Below are positions 43,122 through 52,868 of a DNA stretch of 64,000 nt, in pieces (positions within the stretch are counted from its first letter, which is position 1; each line of letters begins with the position of its first letter). The stretch comes from Mycobacterium sp. 852002-51961_SCH5331710 (lineage in GTDB: Bacteria; Actinomycetota; Actinomycetes; Mycobacteriales; Mycobacteriaceae). A model generated the notes under the pieces. That model did not search any database. It was not told the origin of the DNA and saw only the letters and a list, made by a program, of their open reading frames with translations. Position numbers and translations under genes: made by a program. The stretch is taken from assembly GCF_001665535.1 (NCBI RefSeq), contig NZ_LZSQ01000053.1, positions 62,001-126,000 of the forward strand, in the 5' to 3' direction.

Positions 43122-43139
43122 TTGTTAGAGGAGCATTCG

Positions 43140-44708
43140 ATGACGCGGGGCCACGGCCGAAGGCCAATGGACGATCGGCGGACCATCCCCGGGGTCCTCG
43201 ACCGGATCGCCGACCGGTTCTCCGACCACGATGCGCTGGTCACAGACGGTCGCACCTTCACCTTCGCCCAGCTGCGCGACGAGGCTCGCAGGGCGGGCGC
43301 AGCGATGATCGCCCTCGGCATCACGACCGGTGATCGCGTCGCCATCTGGTCGCCGAACACGTGGCACTGGGTCGTCGCCTGTCTGGCCACCCACTACGCG
43401 GGCGGGGTCGTCGTCCCGCTCAACACCCGCTACACCGCGAGCGAGGCCACCGACATCTTGTCCCGCACCGGGGCGCCGTTGCTGTTCGCATCGGGTGAGT
43501 TCCTCGGCGCCGATAAGGCCGCGTCCATCGACCGCGCCGCCCTCCCGCAGCTACGCCACGTCGTCCGGGTGCCGATCGAGAAGGACGACGGCACCTGGGA
43601 CGACTTCATCGCCACCGGCACCGACCTGGATGCGGTGGACACCCGCGCCGCCGCGGTACAACCCGACGACGTGTCCGACATCCTGTTCACCTCGGGCACC
43701 ACCGGCCGCAGCAAGGGTGCGCTGTGCGCGCACCGGCAGTCGCTCGACGCCCCCGCGGCCTGGGCCGAGTGCGGCAGGCTCACCAGCGACGACCGCTATC
43801 TGTGCATCAACCCGTTCTTCCACAACTTCGGATACAAGGCGGGCATCCTCGCCTGCCTGCAGACCGGCGCCACGCTCATCCCCCAGCTGACGTTCGATCC
43901 CGAGAAGACGATGGCCGCCGTGCAGGAGCACCGCATCACCGTGCTGCCGGGACCGCCGACGATCTACCAGACGCTGCTCGACCATCCCAAGCGCGCCGAC
44001 TACGACCTGAGCTCGCTGCGGTTCGCGGTCACCGGTGCCGCCACGATCCCGGTCGTGTTGATCGAGCGTATGCAGACCGAACTCGACATCGACATCGTGC
44101 TCACCGCGTACGGCCTCACCGAGGCGAGCGGCTTCGGCACCATGTGCCGTCCCGACGACGACGCCGTCACCGTGGCCACCACGTCCGGACGCCCCATCGC
44201 CGATTTCGAACTGCGCATTGACAACCCGGGAGAGGACGGCGCGGGCGAGGTGCTGCTGCGTGGTCCGAACGTGATGCTTGGTTACCTCGACGACCCCGAG
44301 TCCACCGCCGCGGCCATCGATCCCGAAGGCTGGCTGCACACCGGTGATGTCGGCACCGTCGACGTGAACGGCAACCTGCGCATCACCGACCGTCTCAAGG
44401 ACATGTACATCTGCGGCGGGTTCAACGTGTACCCCGCCGAGATCGAGCAGGTGCTGGCACGGTTGGACGGCGTCGCCGAAGCTGCCGTGATCGGCGTGCC
44501 GGACGATCGCCTCGGCGAGGTCGGCAAGGCTTACGTCGTACTCAAGCCCGGCGCCACTCTCGCCGAGGACACCGTAATCGCCTACACCCGGCAGCATTTG
44601 GCGAACTTCAAGGCTCCCCGATCGGTGGAGTTCCTGGATGCGTTGCCACGGAACGCCGGGGGCAAGGTACTCAAACCACAGCTGCGCGAGAGGGCCGGAT
44701 CTTCCTGA
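43140..44708 (+). CDS. fadD3: FadD3, HIP-CoA ligase
   Basis: 522 residues of the ANL superfamily. A3 phosphate loop FTSGTTGRSKGALCAHR near residue 183, AYGLTEASGFG near 323, GDVGTVDVNGNL near 405 and the C-terminal lysine in NAGGKVLKPQL. It activates 3aalpha-H-4alpha(3'-propanoate)-7abeta-methylhexahydro-1,5-indanedione (HIP) to its CoA ester, which also is the KstR2 inducer. ATG 43140 has GAGGAG 5 bases upstream. First gene of an operon overlapping fadE31 (TGATG). Equivalent to Rv3561. Confidence 0.95.
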   Translation: MTRGHGRRPMDDRRTIPGVLDRIADRFSDHDALVTDGRTFTFAQLRDEARRAGAAMIALGITTGDRVAIWSPNTWHWVVACLATHYAGGVVVPLNTRYTASEATDILSRTGAPLLFASGEFLGADKAASIDRAALPQLRHVVRVPIEKDDGTWDDFIATGTDLDAVDTRAAAVQPDDVSDILFTSGTTGRSKGALCAHRQSLDAPAAWAECGRLTSDDRYLCINPFFHNFGYKAGILACLQTGATLIPQLTFDPEKTMAAVQEHRITVLPGPPTIYQTLLDHPKRADYDLSSLRFAVTGAATIPVVLIERMQTELDIDIVLTAYGLTEASGFGTMCRPDDDAVTVATTSGRPIADFELRIDNPGEDGAGEVLLRGPNVMLGYLDDPESTAAAIDPEGWLHTGDVGTVDVNGNLRITDRLKDMYICGGFNVYPAEIEQVLARLDGVAEAAVIGVPDDRLGEVGKAYVVLKPGATLAEDTVIAYTRQHLANFKAPRSVEFLDALPRNAGGKVLKPQLRERAGSS

Positions 44709-45832
44709 TGGACCTTAATTTCGACGACGCCACACTCGAGTTCCAGGCCGAGGTGCGCGAGTTCCTCGCCAAGAACCGGGACTCGCTTCCGACGAAGTCC
44801 TACGACACCGCCGAAGGTTTCGAGCAGCACCGCCGCTGGGACAAGGTGCTCTTCGACGCCGGCCTGTCGGTGATCACCTGGCCCCAGAAGTACGGCGGCC
44901 GCGACGCCAGCCTGCTGCAGTGGGTGGTCTACGAGGAGGAGTACTTCCGCGCCGGCGCCCCCGGGCGCGCGAGCGCCAACGGCACGTCGATGCTGGCCCC
45001 CACGCTGTTCGCGCACGGCACCGAGGAACAACTCGACCGAGTCCTGCCGAAAATGGCCAGCGGCGAGCAGATCTGGGCCCAAGCCTGGTCGGAACCCGAG
45101 TCGGGCAGCGATCTCGCGTCGCTGCGGTCGACCGCCACCAAGACCGACGGCGGCTGGCTGCTCAACGGCCAGAAGATCTGGAGTTCGCGCGCGCCGTTCG
45201 GCGAGCGTGCGTTCGGGCTGTTCCGGTCCGACCCGGAAGCCGAGCGGCACCGTGGGCTGACCTACTTCATGTTCGACCTCAAGGCCGACGGCGTCACGGT
45301 CCGCCCGATCGCTCAGCTGGGTGGCGACACCGGCTTCGGCGAGATTTTCCTCGACGACGTCTTCGTGCCCGACAACGACGTCATCGGCGAGGTCCACCAA
45401 GGCTGGCGAGCGGCGATGAGCACGTCGAGCAACGAACGCGGAATGTCGCTGCGAAGCCCCGCCCGATTCCTGGCCCCCGCCGAACGGCTTGTGGCGCAGT
45501 GGAAACAGAACCCCGATCCCGCGATCGCCGACCGGGTCGCCGATGCCTGGATCAAGGCACAGGCCTACCGGCTGCACACGTTCGGCACCGTGACCCGCGT
45601 GGCTGCGGGTGGCGAGCTGGGCGCCGAGTCGAGTGTGACCAAGGTGTTCTGGTCCGACCTCGACGTCGCCATCCACCAGACCGCACTGGACATGCGGGGG
45701 GCGGATGCCGAGCTGGCCGACAACTGGACCGAAGGCCTTTTGTTCTCGCTCGGTGGCCCGATCTATGCGGGAACGAACGAGATCCAGCGCAACATCATCG
45801 CCGAGCGCCTGCTGGGCCTGCCGCGAAAGTAA
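44708..45832 (+). CDS. fadE31: FadE31 acyl-CoA dehydrogenase
   Basis: 374 residues, full length. WAQAWSEPESGSDLASLRST near 120 and GGPIYAGTNEIQRNIIAERLLG near 350. Together with FadE32 and FadE33 it is assigned to late beta-oxidation of the open-chain product of the rings. Overlaps fadD3 by one base and is followed by fadE32 after 4 bases. Likely to pair with one of the two shorter FadE proteins downstream as heterotetramer. Equivalent to Rv3562. Confidence 0.93.
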   Translation: MDLNFDDATLEFQAEVREFLAKNRDSLPTKSYDTAEGFEQHRRWDKVLFDAGLSVITWPQKYGGRDASLLQWVVYEEEYFRAGAPGRASANGTSMLAPTLFAHGTEEQLDRVLPKMASGEQIWAQAWSEPESGSDLASLRSTATKTDGGWLLNGQKIWSSRAPFGERAFGLFRSDPEAERHRGLTYFMFDLKADGVTVRPIAQLGGDTGFGEIFLDDVFVPDNDVIGEVHQGWRAAMSTSSNERGMSLRSPARFLAPAERLVAQWKQNPDPAIADRVADAWIKAQAYRLHTFGTVTRVAAGGELGAESSVTKVFWSDLDVAIHQTALDMRGADAELADNWTEGLLFSLGGPIYAGTNEIQRNIIAERLLGLPRK

Positions 45833-45836
45833 TGAC

Positions 45837-46793
45837 ATGAACTTCGAATTGGACGAACAGCAGCGCGATTTCGCCGCCAGCATCGACGCCGCTCTCGGTG
45901 CCGCCGACCTGCCTGGCGCAGTTCGGGCCTGGGCCGCCGGAGACCCCGCACCGGGCCGCAAGGTGTGGGCGCAGCTGGCTGATCTCGGTGTAACAGCACT
46001 TCTGGTGCCCGAGAAATACGACGGTATCGACGCCCATCCGGTCGATCTGGTGGTCGCCGCCGAACGGCTCGGCCGGTGGTGTGTGCCCGGGCCGGTCGCC
46101 GAATCCATCGCGGTCGCACCGGTTCTGCTCGCCGACGATGAGCGCAGCGCCGCCTTGGCGTCCGGTGAGCTGATCGCGACGGTCGCCCTGCCTCCGCAGG
46201 TGCCGCGCGCCGTCGACGCCGACACCGCGGGGCTGATACTGCTCGCCACCGACAGCGCGGTCCACGACGGCGCCGCGGGCACACAGCATGAATCGGTCGA
46301 TCCGAGCCGAAAGCTGTTCGACGTCAATGCCTCCGGCGACGCCAAGCCCGCCGACGTGGCGCGGGCCTACGAGTTCGGCGTCCTGGCGACGGCGGCCCAG
46401 CTGGTGGGCGCCGGACAGGCGATGCTGGACATGTCGGTCGAATACGCCAAGCAGCGCAGTCAATTCGGCAAGGTGATCGGCAGCTACCAGGCGATCAAGC
46501 ACAAGCTCGCTGATGTGCACATTGCGGTGGAGCTGGCCCGCCCGCTGGTGTACGGGGCGGCATTGTCGCTCGCCGAGGGATCCGCCGACACTGCACGCGA
46601 CGTCAGCGCCGCCAAGGCCGCGGCCAGCGACGCTGCTCTGCTCGCGGCGCGGTCGGCGCTTCAGACACACGGTGCGATCGGCTTCACCCAAGAACACGAC
46701 TTGTCGCTGTGGCTGCTGCGCGTTCAGGCGCTGCGCTCGGCATGGGGAGATCCCGCGTTGCACCGTCGCCGAGTCTTGGAGGCCCTCTCGTGA
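45837..46793 (+). CDS. fadE32: FadE32 acyl-CoA dehydrogenase (short partner subunit)
   Basis: 318 residues; begins MNFELDEQQRDFAASIDAAL. The middle domain is truncated relative to a classical dehydrogenase, and the C-terminus keeps QRSQFGKVIGSYQAIKHKLAD near 205 and HGAIGFTQEHDLSLWLLR near 285. Short subunits of this kind pair with full-length ones in mycobacterial sterol pathways. The upstream frame to 45705 is not coding. Equivalent to Rv3563. Confidence 0.92.
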   Translation: MNFELDEQQRDFAASIDAALGAADLPGAVRAWAAGDPAPGRKVWAQLADLGVTALLVPEKYDGIDAHPVDLVVAAERLGRWCVPGPVAESIAVAPVLLADDERSAALASGELIATVALPPQVPRAVDADTAGLILLATDSAVHDGAAGTQHESVDPSRKLFDVNASGDAKPADVARAYEFGVLATAAQLVGAGQAMLDMSVEYAKQRSQFGKVIGSYQAIKHKLADVHIAVELARPLVYGAALSLAEGSADTARDVSAAKAAASDAALLAARSALQTHGAIGFTQEHDLSLWLLRVQALRSAWGDPALHRRRVLEALS

Positions 46794-47731
46794 GCGAAGA
46801 ACGCCAACTGCTGCGCGAGACGGTCGCCGCGCTGGTGGACAAACACGCCTCGCCCGCTGCGGTGCGCCGGGCGATGGAATCCGAACGCGGATACGACGAA
46901 TCGTTGTGGGCGCTGCTGTGCGAACAGGTGGGCGCCGCGGCCCTGGTGGTGCCCGAGGAGCTCGGCGGTGCGGGTGGTGAGCTCGCCGACGCCGCCGTCG
47001 TGCTCGAGGAGCTCGGTAAGGCCCTGGTGCCGACGCCGCTGCTGGGCACCACCCTCGCCGAGCTGGCCCTCCTGGCGGGGGACGAACCCGATGCCGAAGC
47101 GCTCGAGGGACTCGCAGAGGGCTCGCGGTTGGGCGCTGTCGTGTTCGACGCCGGCTACGTGGTCCACGGAGACATCGCCGATGTGGTGATCGCCGCCGAC
47201 GGCGAGCGGCTGTCGAGGTGGACACGGTTCACCGCGCAACGTGTCGAGGCGATGGACCTGACGCGCCGGCTGGCTCGCCTCGATGCGGACGAGACCGTCG
47301 ACATCGGCGCGGACCCGGGCCTCGCCGACACCGCGGCGCTGTTGCTGGCCGCCGAGCAGATAGGCGCCGCGTCGCGCTGCCTCGATCTCACCGTGCAGTA
47401 CACCAAGGACCGGGTGCAGTTCGGCAGACCGATCGGCAGCTTCCAGGCGCTCAAACACCGAATGGCGGACCTCTACGTCGCTGTGCAGAGCGCACGCGCC
47501 GTCGTCGACGAGGCGATCGCCGCGCCGTCACCGACGTCGGCAGCGCTGGCCCGGTTCACGGCCAGCGAGGCCTTCACGAAGGTCGCCGCGGAGGCGGTCC
47601 AGATGCACGGCGGCATCGCGATCACCTGGGAGCACGACATCCAGCTGTACTTCAAGCGTGCGCACAGTAGCGCCCAGCTGCTCGGTCCTGCGCGCGACTA
47701 CCTGCGCAGGCTCGAATCCGAAGTGTTCTAG
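46790..47731 (+). CDS. fadE33: FadE33 acyl-CoA dehydrogenase (short partner subunit)
   Basis: 313 residues, starting at GTG 46790 overlapping the fadE32 stop (GTGA). Landmarks: KDRVQFGRPIGSFQALKHRMAD near 205 and MHGGIAITWEHDIQLYFKRAHS near 283. Like FadE32 it lacks a complete middle domain and probably forms a heteromer. Equivalent to Rv3564. Confidence 0.92.
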   Translation: MSEERQLLRETVAALVDKHASPAAVRRAMESERGYDESLWALLCEQVGAAALVVPEELGGAGGELADAAVVLEELGKALVPTPLLGTTLAELALLAGDEPDAEALEGLAEGSRLGAVVFDAGYVVHGDIADVVIAADGERLSRWTRFTAQRVEAMDLTRRLARLDADETVDIGADPGLADTAALLLAAEQIGAASRCLDLTVQYTKDRVQFGRPIGSFQALKHRMADLYVAVQSARAVVDEAIAAPSPTSAALARFTASEAFTKVAAEAVQMHGGIAITWEHDIQLYFKRAHSSAQLLGPARDYLRRLESEVF

Positions 47732-47741
47732 CGTTGGACCC

Positions 47742-48896
47742 GTGAGCGCATCGCTGCGTGCCGGAATACCGCCTTTCTACGTCATGGACGTGTGGCTGGC
47801 CGCCGCCGAGCGCCAGCGCAGTCATGGTGACCTCGTGAACCTGTCCGCGGGCCAGCCCAGCGCGGGTGCCCCAACGGCAGTTCGGGCGGCGGCCAAGGCG
47901 GCCCTGGAGACCGACGTCCTGGGTTATACGGTCGCGCTCGGGATCCCGGAGCTGCGTGCGGCGATTGCGAGTTCCTACCTGGATCGGCATGGGCTGCACG
48001 TGAATCCCGACGACGTGGTGATCACCACCGGTTCGTCGGGTGGATTCCTGTTGGCGTTTCTCGCCTGTTTCGACGTCGGTGACCGGGTCGCGATCGCGAG
48101 CCCGGGCTACCCCTGCTACCGCAACATCCTCTCCGCGCTGGGCTGTGAGGTCGTCGAGATGCCATGTGGTCCCGAGACGCGCTTCCAGCCGACGGTGCAG
48201 ATGCTCGAGAGTCTCGACCCGCCTGTCAACGGTGTCATCGTCGCCAGCCCCGCCAACCCCACCGGCACGGTGATTCCGTCCGAAGAACTGTCCGCGATCG
48301 CTTCCTGGTGTGCGTCGCGGGGCGTAAGGCTAATCAGCGATGAGGTGTATCACGGGCTGGTCTACGAGGGTGCGCCGACCGCGAGCTGCGCCTGGGCGAC
48401 ATCGCGGGATTCGATTGTGGTGAACAGCTTTTCGAAGTACTTCGCGATGACGGGGTGGCGGCTCGGCTGGCTGCTCGTTCCCGACGAACTCCGGCGCGCG
48501 GTCGACCGTTTGACCGGAAACTTCACGATTTGCCCACCCACGTTGCCGCAGTACGCCGCGGTCGCCGCGTTCACCCCGGAGTCGATCGCCGAATCCGACG
48601 CACTGCTCCACCATTACGCCGCCAACCGCGCGATGCTGCTCGACGGCTTGCGCGCCCTGGGAATCGACCGGCTGGCTCCCACCGATGGTGCGTTCTATGT
48701 GTACGCCGACGTCTCGCACCTGACCTCGGATTCGTTGTCGTTCTGTTCGAAATTGCTCGCCGACACCGGAGTTGCGATCGCGCCCGGCATCGACTTCGAT
48801 CCGACCCGTGGCGGTTCCTTCGTCAGGCTGTCGTTCGCGGGGCCGTCGTCGGACATCGAGGAGGCGCTGCGTCGTATCGGTGCCTGGCTGGGCTGA
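47742..48896 (+). CDS. PLP aminotransferase (Rv3565/AspB-like)
   Basis: 384 residues, fold type I aspartate aminotransferase family. NPTG-containing SPANPTGTVIP near residue 167, ISDEVYHGLVYEG near 198, and the PLP lysine in VNSFSKYFAMTGWRLGW near 232. GTG start 10 bases after the fadE33 stop, so it is the last gene of the KstR2 fadD3 operon, as in M. tuberculosis. Its place in sterol catabolism is not established; it may deal with an oxo acid from the ring product. Confidence 0.88.
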   Translation: MSASLRAGIPPFYVMDVWLAAAERQRSHGDLVNLSAGQPSAGAPTAVRAAAKAALETDVLGYTVALGIPELRAAIASSYLDRHGLHVNPDDVVITTGSSGGFLLAFLACFDVGDRVAIASPGYPCYRNILSALGCEVVEMPCGPETRFQPTVQMLESLDPPVNGVIVASPANPTGTVIPSEELSAIASWCASRGVRLISDEVYHGLVYEGAPTASCAWATSRDSIVVNSFSKYFAMTGWRLGWLLVPDELRRAVDRLTGNFTICPPTLPQYAAVAAFTPESIAESDALLHHYAANRAMLLDGLRALGIDRLAPTDGAFYVYADVSHLTSDSLSFCSKLLADTGVAIAPGIDFDPTRGGSFVRLSFAGPSSDIEEALRRIGAWLG

Positions 48897-48965
48897 GCTC
48901 GTCCGCTCAACAGGCCTGACCAGGCACGACGCCGCTTGTCGGTGGCCGCGTGTAGCGTCTTGTGC

Positions 48966-50246
48966 ATGTTCGAAAGTCTGTTCGATATCGACCCGGCCGC
49001 CTCGGAGGCGGACCTGCGGGAGGCGGTCGAGCGGTTCGAGCGATTGAAGTCGTCGGCCGCCGCAGCACAGGCCCGCGCGACCGCGTTGTGGAAGGCGAAG
49101 CGCCGCGCTGCCGAGGAGGCCGCGGGTGTGCCGGCGAACCGTCGGGGCCGTGGCCTGGCAAGCGAGGTCGCGTTGGCACGTCGTGACGCGCCGGTGCAGG
49201 GCGGCCGTCATCTCGGTTTCGCCACGGCCCTGGTCGATGAGATGCCCTACACCCTGGCGGCCTTGGAGTCCGGAGTGCTTTCGGAGTGGCGCGCCACCCT
49301 CATCGTGCGTGAGTCGGCGTGTTTGAGTGTCGAACATCGCCGCCGACTGGACGCCGAGATGTGCCGAGACACCGCGCGGCTCGAAGGGTGGGGTGACAAG
49401 CGGATCGCGGCGGAAGCCAAGAAGATCGCGTGTGCACTCGACGTCGAAGCGGTCGTGGACCGCAGCGCGAAGGCCGCCTCGGACCGGTGCGTCACCATCC
49501 GTCCGGCGCCCGACACGATGACCTGGGTCACCGCTCTGCTGCCCGTCGCACAAGGGGTGAGCGTCTATGCCGCGTTGAAACGCGCAGCCGACACCACATT
49601 CGACGATCGGTCGCGCGGTCAGGTCATGGCGGACACCATGGTGGAGCGCGTGACCGGACGTCCGGCCGAGCGACCCGCGTCCGTGACGCTGAACCTGGTG
49701 ATGGCAGATACGACGCTGACGGCTGACGACGATTCACCCGCCTGGCTGGACGGCTATGGCCCCGTACCGAGTTCGATCGCGAGATCGCTGACCGCTGATG
49801 CTGTCGCCGACGGAGCCGCCAGGGCGATGTTGCGGCGCCTGTATCGGCATCCGCGCAGTGGTCAACTCGTTGCGATGGATTCACAAGCCCGCCTGTTCCC
49901 GAAGGGGTTGGCGGCGTTCATCGGTGTCCGCGACCAGACGTGCCGAACCCCCTACTGCAACGCGCCGATTCGCCACCGCGACCACGCGGTGCCGCGGCAC
50001 CGGGCCGGACCGACGAGCGCGGTGAACGGCCTCGGGGAATGCGAGGCCTGCAACTACGCCAAGGAAGCGTCGGGTTGGTCGGTGACGACCAGTGAACGCG
50101 ACGGCGTCCACAGCGCCGAATTCACGACGCCCACCGGGGCCACCTACCGATCCACCGCACCCCCGCTACCCGGACCGCCGGTGCGAGCCGTCAGCATGAT
50201 CGAGGGCCGACTCAGCGTCGACCTGATCACGTTCGACGCTGCGTGA
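48966..50246 (+). CDS. DUF222/HNH-domain protein of the 13E12 family
   Basis: 426 residues. DUF222 region (about 60-290) followed by an HNH-type zinc motif near residues 320-360: CRTPYCNAPIRHRDHAVP then NGLGECEACNYAKE. These proteins are repeated in mycobacterial genomes and are thought to be nucleases of selfish or phage-like origin. ATG 48966. It is monocistronic and overlaps the convergent acetoacetyl-CoA synthetase end by 20 bases. Its presence marks the point where the sterol locus order is interrupted. Confidence 0.88.
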   Translation: MFESLFDIDPAASEADLREAVERFERLKSSAAAAQARATALWKAKRRAAEEAAGVPANRRGRGLASEVALARRDAPVQGGRHLGFATALVDEMPYTLAALESGVLSEWRATLIVRESACLSVEHRRRLDAEMCRDTARLEGWGDKRIAAEAKKIACALDVEAVVDRSAKAASDRCVTIRPAPDTMTWVTALLPVAQGVSVYAALKRAADTTFDDRSRGQVMADTMVERVTGRPAERPASVTLNLVMADTTLTADDDSPAWLDGYGPVPSSIARSLTADAVADGAARAMLRRLYRHPRSGQLVAMDSQARLFPKGLAAFIGVRDQTCRTPYCNAPIRHRDHAVPRHRAGPTSAVNGLGECEACNYAKEASGWSVTTSERDGVHSAEFTTPTGATYRSTAPPLPGPPVRAVSMIEGRLSVDLITFDAA

Positions 50247-52125
50247 CGTACCAGTCCAACAGGTCCGGGTCGTCGACAGCGCTGCGCTCGACCACCTTGG
50301 CGGCATCGGCCCCCTGGAACAGCTTTTTGATCGGCACTTCGAGCTTCTTGCCCGTGCGAGTGTGCGGAACGCCTGGCGCGGAGATGATTTCGTCGGGCAC
50401 ATGCCGCGGCGACACCTCCTCGCGAATGGTGTTCTTGATGCGGTCGCGCACCTCGTCGGTCAGTTCGGCATCGCCGGCGAGCACCACGAACAGCGGCATC
50501 CAATAGCCACCGTCGGGCTGGTCGACACCGATGATCAGCGCCTCGGCCACCTCGGGCAACCGTTCGACCGCCTGGTAGATGTCGGCGCTGCCCATTCGGA
50601 TGCCATGCCGGTTCAGGGTCGAGTCCGACCGACCGTGCACGATGACGCTGCCGTGATCGGTGATCGTGATCCAGTCGCCGTGCCGCCACACACCGGGAAA
50701 CATCTCGAAGTAGGCTGCGCGGTACCGTGATCCGTCCGCGTCGTTCCAGAACCCGACGGGCATGGACGGCATCGGCTTTGTCACCACCAGTTCGCCGACC
50801 TCATTGCGGACCGGCTTACCCGATTCGTCCCAGGAGTCCAGGGCACATCCGAGGTAGGGTGCCGACAACTCGCCGGGCCACACCGGAACGGTGCGCACCC
50901 CGCCGATGAAGGCCGACACCACGTCGGTGCCGCCGCTGATCGAGGAAACCTGAACGTGCTCACCGACGTTGTCGCGCAACCACAATGACGACGACGGCGG
51001 AAGCGACGATCCGGTGATACCGACCGTGCGCAACGCCGACAGGTCGTGCTCCTTGCGGGGCACCGCCCCAGCCTTCGCGCAACCCAGCACATAGCCGGGG
51101 CTGGTCCCGAGCACCGTGGCCTTGATACGCGCAGCGATATCCCAGAGCGCATCGGGACGCGGCGCGTTGGGGCTGCCGTCGTAGCAGACGATCGTTGATC
51201 CGACCAACAGCCCGGCCACCTGGAAGTTCCACATCATCCAGCTGGGGCTCGTGTACCAGAAGAAGATATCGTCGCGGCCGATATCCGACTGCAGGCCAAC
51301 CGCTTTGAGGTGTTCGAGTAGGACGCCGCCGTGCCCGTGCATGATGCCCTTGGGCAGTCCCGTGGTGCCCGACGAGAACAGGATCCACAGAGGGTGGGCG
51401 AAGTCGACCGGTGTGGTGGTGAGGTCCGCGCTGCTCGCGTCCGCGAGGTCGGGCGTCATCACCGTCGCGCGAAGCGTCGGCAACCCTTTCTGCAGTTCGG
51501 TGATTTCCGCGCTCTTGTCGTGGAACTTACCTCCGTAGGTATAGCCCTCGGTGGTCACCAGCACGGTCGGTTCGAGCTGGCCGAGGCGATCCAGCGCGGC
51601 CTTGGCCGAATAGTCTTGGCCGCACGCACTCCAGGTGGCGCCGATGCTTGCGGTCGCCAGAAAGGCGATGACAGCCTCGGGAATGTTCGGCAGGTAACCG
51701 ACCACGCGGTCGCCGGCTTTCACCCCGAGATCGCGCAGTGTATGAGCGAACGCCGCGGTACGCCCCAACAACTCCGCCCACGACACCTCGACGACATCAC
51801 CGCCCTCGCGGTGGTAGAGGATCGCGGGCCGATCCGAGCGTGCATTGCGGATCACCTGGTCGACGTAGTTGAGCTCGACTCCCGGAAACCACTGCGCCCC
51901 CGGCATATCCGCGGACGCGAGCACCTTCTCCGGTCGCTCGCCGAGTTCGAAGTAGTCCCACAGCGCGGCCCAGAACCCGTCCAGGTCATCGGTGGACCAC
52001 TGCCACAGCGATTGGTAATCGGGAAGGTTCTGGCCGGTGCGCTGCCGCACGAACCGCGCGAAATCGGTGACCCTCGCCCCTGCGACGTCGGCCTCCGTCG
52101 GTGTCCATTGTGGGGTGGCGGTCAT
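50227..52125 (-). CDS. Acetoacetyl-CoA synthetase
   Basis: 632 residues, length and architecture of AacS-type ANL ligases, with the N-terminal extension (WQWSTDDLDGFWAALWDYF near 42) seen in acetoacetate/acetate ligases. A3: LFSSGTTGLPKGIMHGHGG near 272; A5-like SSISGGTDVVSAFIGG near 395; C-terminal catalytic lysine in TRTGKKLEVPIKK near 605. It converts acetoacetate to acetoacetyl-CoA. ATG at 52125 overlaps the stop of the dehydrogenase gene (ATGA). The upstream partner makes its substrate from 3-hydroxybutyrate. Confidence 0.93.
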   Translation of the reverse strand: MTATPQWTPTEADVAGARVTDFARFVRQRTGQNLPDYQSLWQWSTDDLDGFWAALWDYFELGERPEKVLASADMPGAQWFPGVELNYVDQVIRNARSDRPAILYHREGGDVVEVSWAELLGRTAAFAHTLRDLGVKAGDRVVGYLPNIPEAVIAFLATASIGATWSACGQDYSAKAALDRLGQLEPTVLVTTEGYTYGGKFHDKSAEITELQKGLPTLRATVMTPDLADASSADLTTTPVDFAHPLWILFSSGTTGLPKGIMHGHGGVLLEHLKAVGLQSDIGRDDIFFWYTSPSWMMWNFQVAGLLVGSTIVCYDGSPNAPRPDALWDIAARIKATVLGTSPGYVLGCAKAGAVPRKEHDLSALRTVGITGSSLPPSSSLWLRDNVGEHVQVSSISGGTDVVSAFIGGVRTVPVWPGELSAPYLGCALDSWDESGKPVRNEVGELVVTKPMPSMPVGFWNDADGSRYRAAYFEMFPGVWRHGDWITITDHGSVIVHGRSDSTLNRHGIRMGSADIYQAVERLPEVAEALIIGVDQPDGGYWMPLFVVLAGDAELTDEVRDRIKNTIREEVSPRHVPDEIISAPGVPHTRTGKKLEVPIKKLFQGADAAKVVERSAVDDPDLLDWYVTQRRT

Positions 52126-52868
52126 CGGGCGCTCCAACCGCCGTCCATCGTGTACGACGCTCCGGTCACCATCGCCGCGGCCGATGAGGCGAGCCAGGCG
52201 ACCAGCGAGGCAACTTCTTCGGGTTCGACAAGTCGCTTGATCACGCTCTCCTTCAACAAAATATCCGAAATCACCTTATCCTCGCCGATGCCGTGGGTGC
52301 GGGCCTGATCGGCGATCTGTTTGGTCACCAGCGGGGTGCGCACGTAGCCGGGATCGACGCAGTTGCTTGTGACGCCGTGCGGCCCGCCTTCCAGTGCAGT
52401 CACCTTCGACAAACCCTCGAGTCCGTGTTTCGCGGTGACGTAGCCGCTCTTGAACTCCGAGGCGCGAAGTCCGTGCACCGAGGAGATGTTGATGATGCGG
52501 CCGAACTCCTGGTCGTACATGTGCGGCAACGCCGCGCGGATCAGCAGAAACGGCGCCTCGAGCATCAGCGCCAGGATGAAGCGGAATCGCTCGGGCGGAA
52601 ACTCGGCGATCGGACTGACGTGTTGGACTCCGGCGTTGTTGACCAGGATGTCCGTCTCTAGCTCGAGGTCCTCGAGCGCGGATACGTCGGAAAGGTCCAC
52701 CGCCCAGGGCTTTCCACCGATCTCAGCCGCTACCCTCTCGGCGCCGTCCTCGTCGAGATCTGCCACCGTGACCGTCGCCCCGCCCTGCGCCAGCGCCCGT
52801 GCGCAGGCCGCGCCGATCCCGCTCGCACCCCCCGTCACCAAGGCGGTGCGTCCGTCGAGATCGCTCAT
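52122..52868 (-). CDS. 3-hydroxybutyrate dehydrogenase
   Basis: 248 residues, SDR family. GGASGIGAACARAL near residue 13, NNAGVQHVSPIAEF near 78, catalytic YVTAKHGLEG near 143, and the substrate-loop SNCVDPGYVRTPLV typical of this enzyme. Oxidises (R)-3-hydroxybutyrate to acetoacetate with NAD. Start overlaps the transporter stop and its stop overlaps the synthetase start, so transporter, dehydrogenase and ligase are coupled. Confidence 0.92.
   Translation of the reverse strand: MSDLDGRTALVTGGASGIGAACARALAQGGATVTVADLDEDGAERVAAEIGGKPWAVDLSDVSALEDLELETDILVNNAGVQHVSPIAEFPPERFRFILALMLEAPFLLIRAALPHMYDQEFGRIINISSVHGLRASEFKSGYVTAKHGLEGLSKVTALEGGPHGVTSNCVDPGYVRTPLVTKQIADQARTHGIGEDKVISDILLKESVIKRLVEPEEVASLVAWLASSAAAMVTGASYTMDGGWSAR

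Noticed and set aside
42135-43139. A long upstream extension of FadD3
   Set aside because: That frame is the antisense shadow of fadE30 and crosses the KstR2 operator; the ATG at 43140 has a strong ribosome site.
48966-50246. HNH gene as part of a prophage or intein
   Set aside because: No phage genes next to it, and it is a complete stand-alone DUF222/HNH protein of the kind repeated in mycobacterial genomes.
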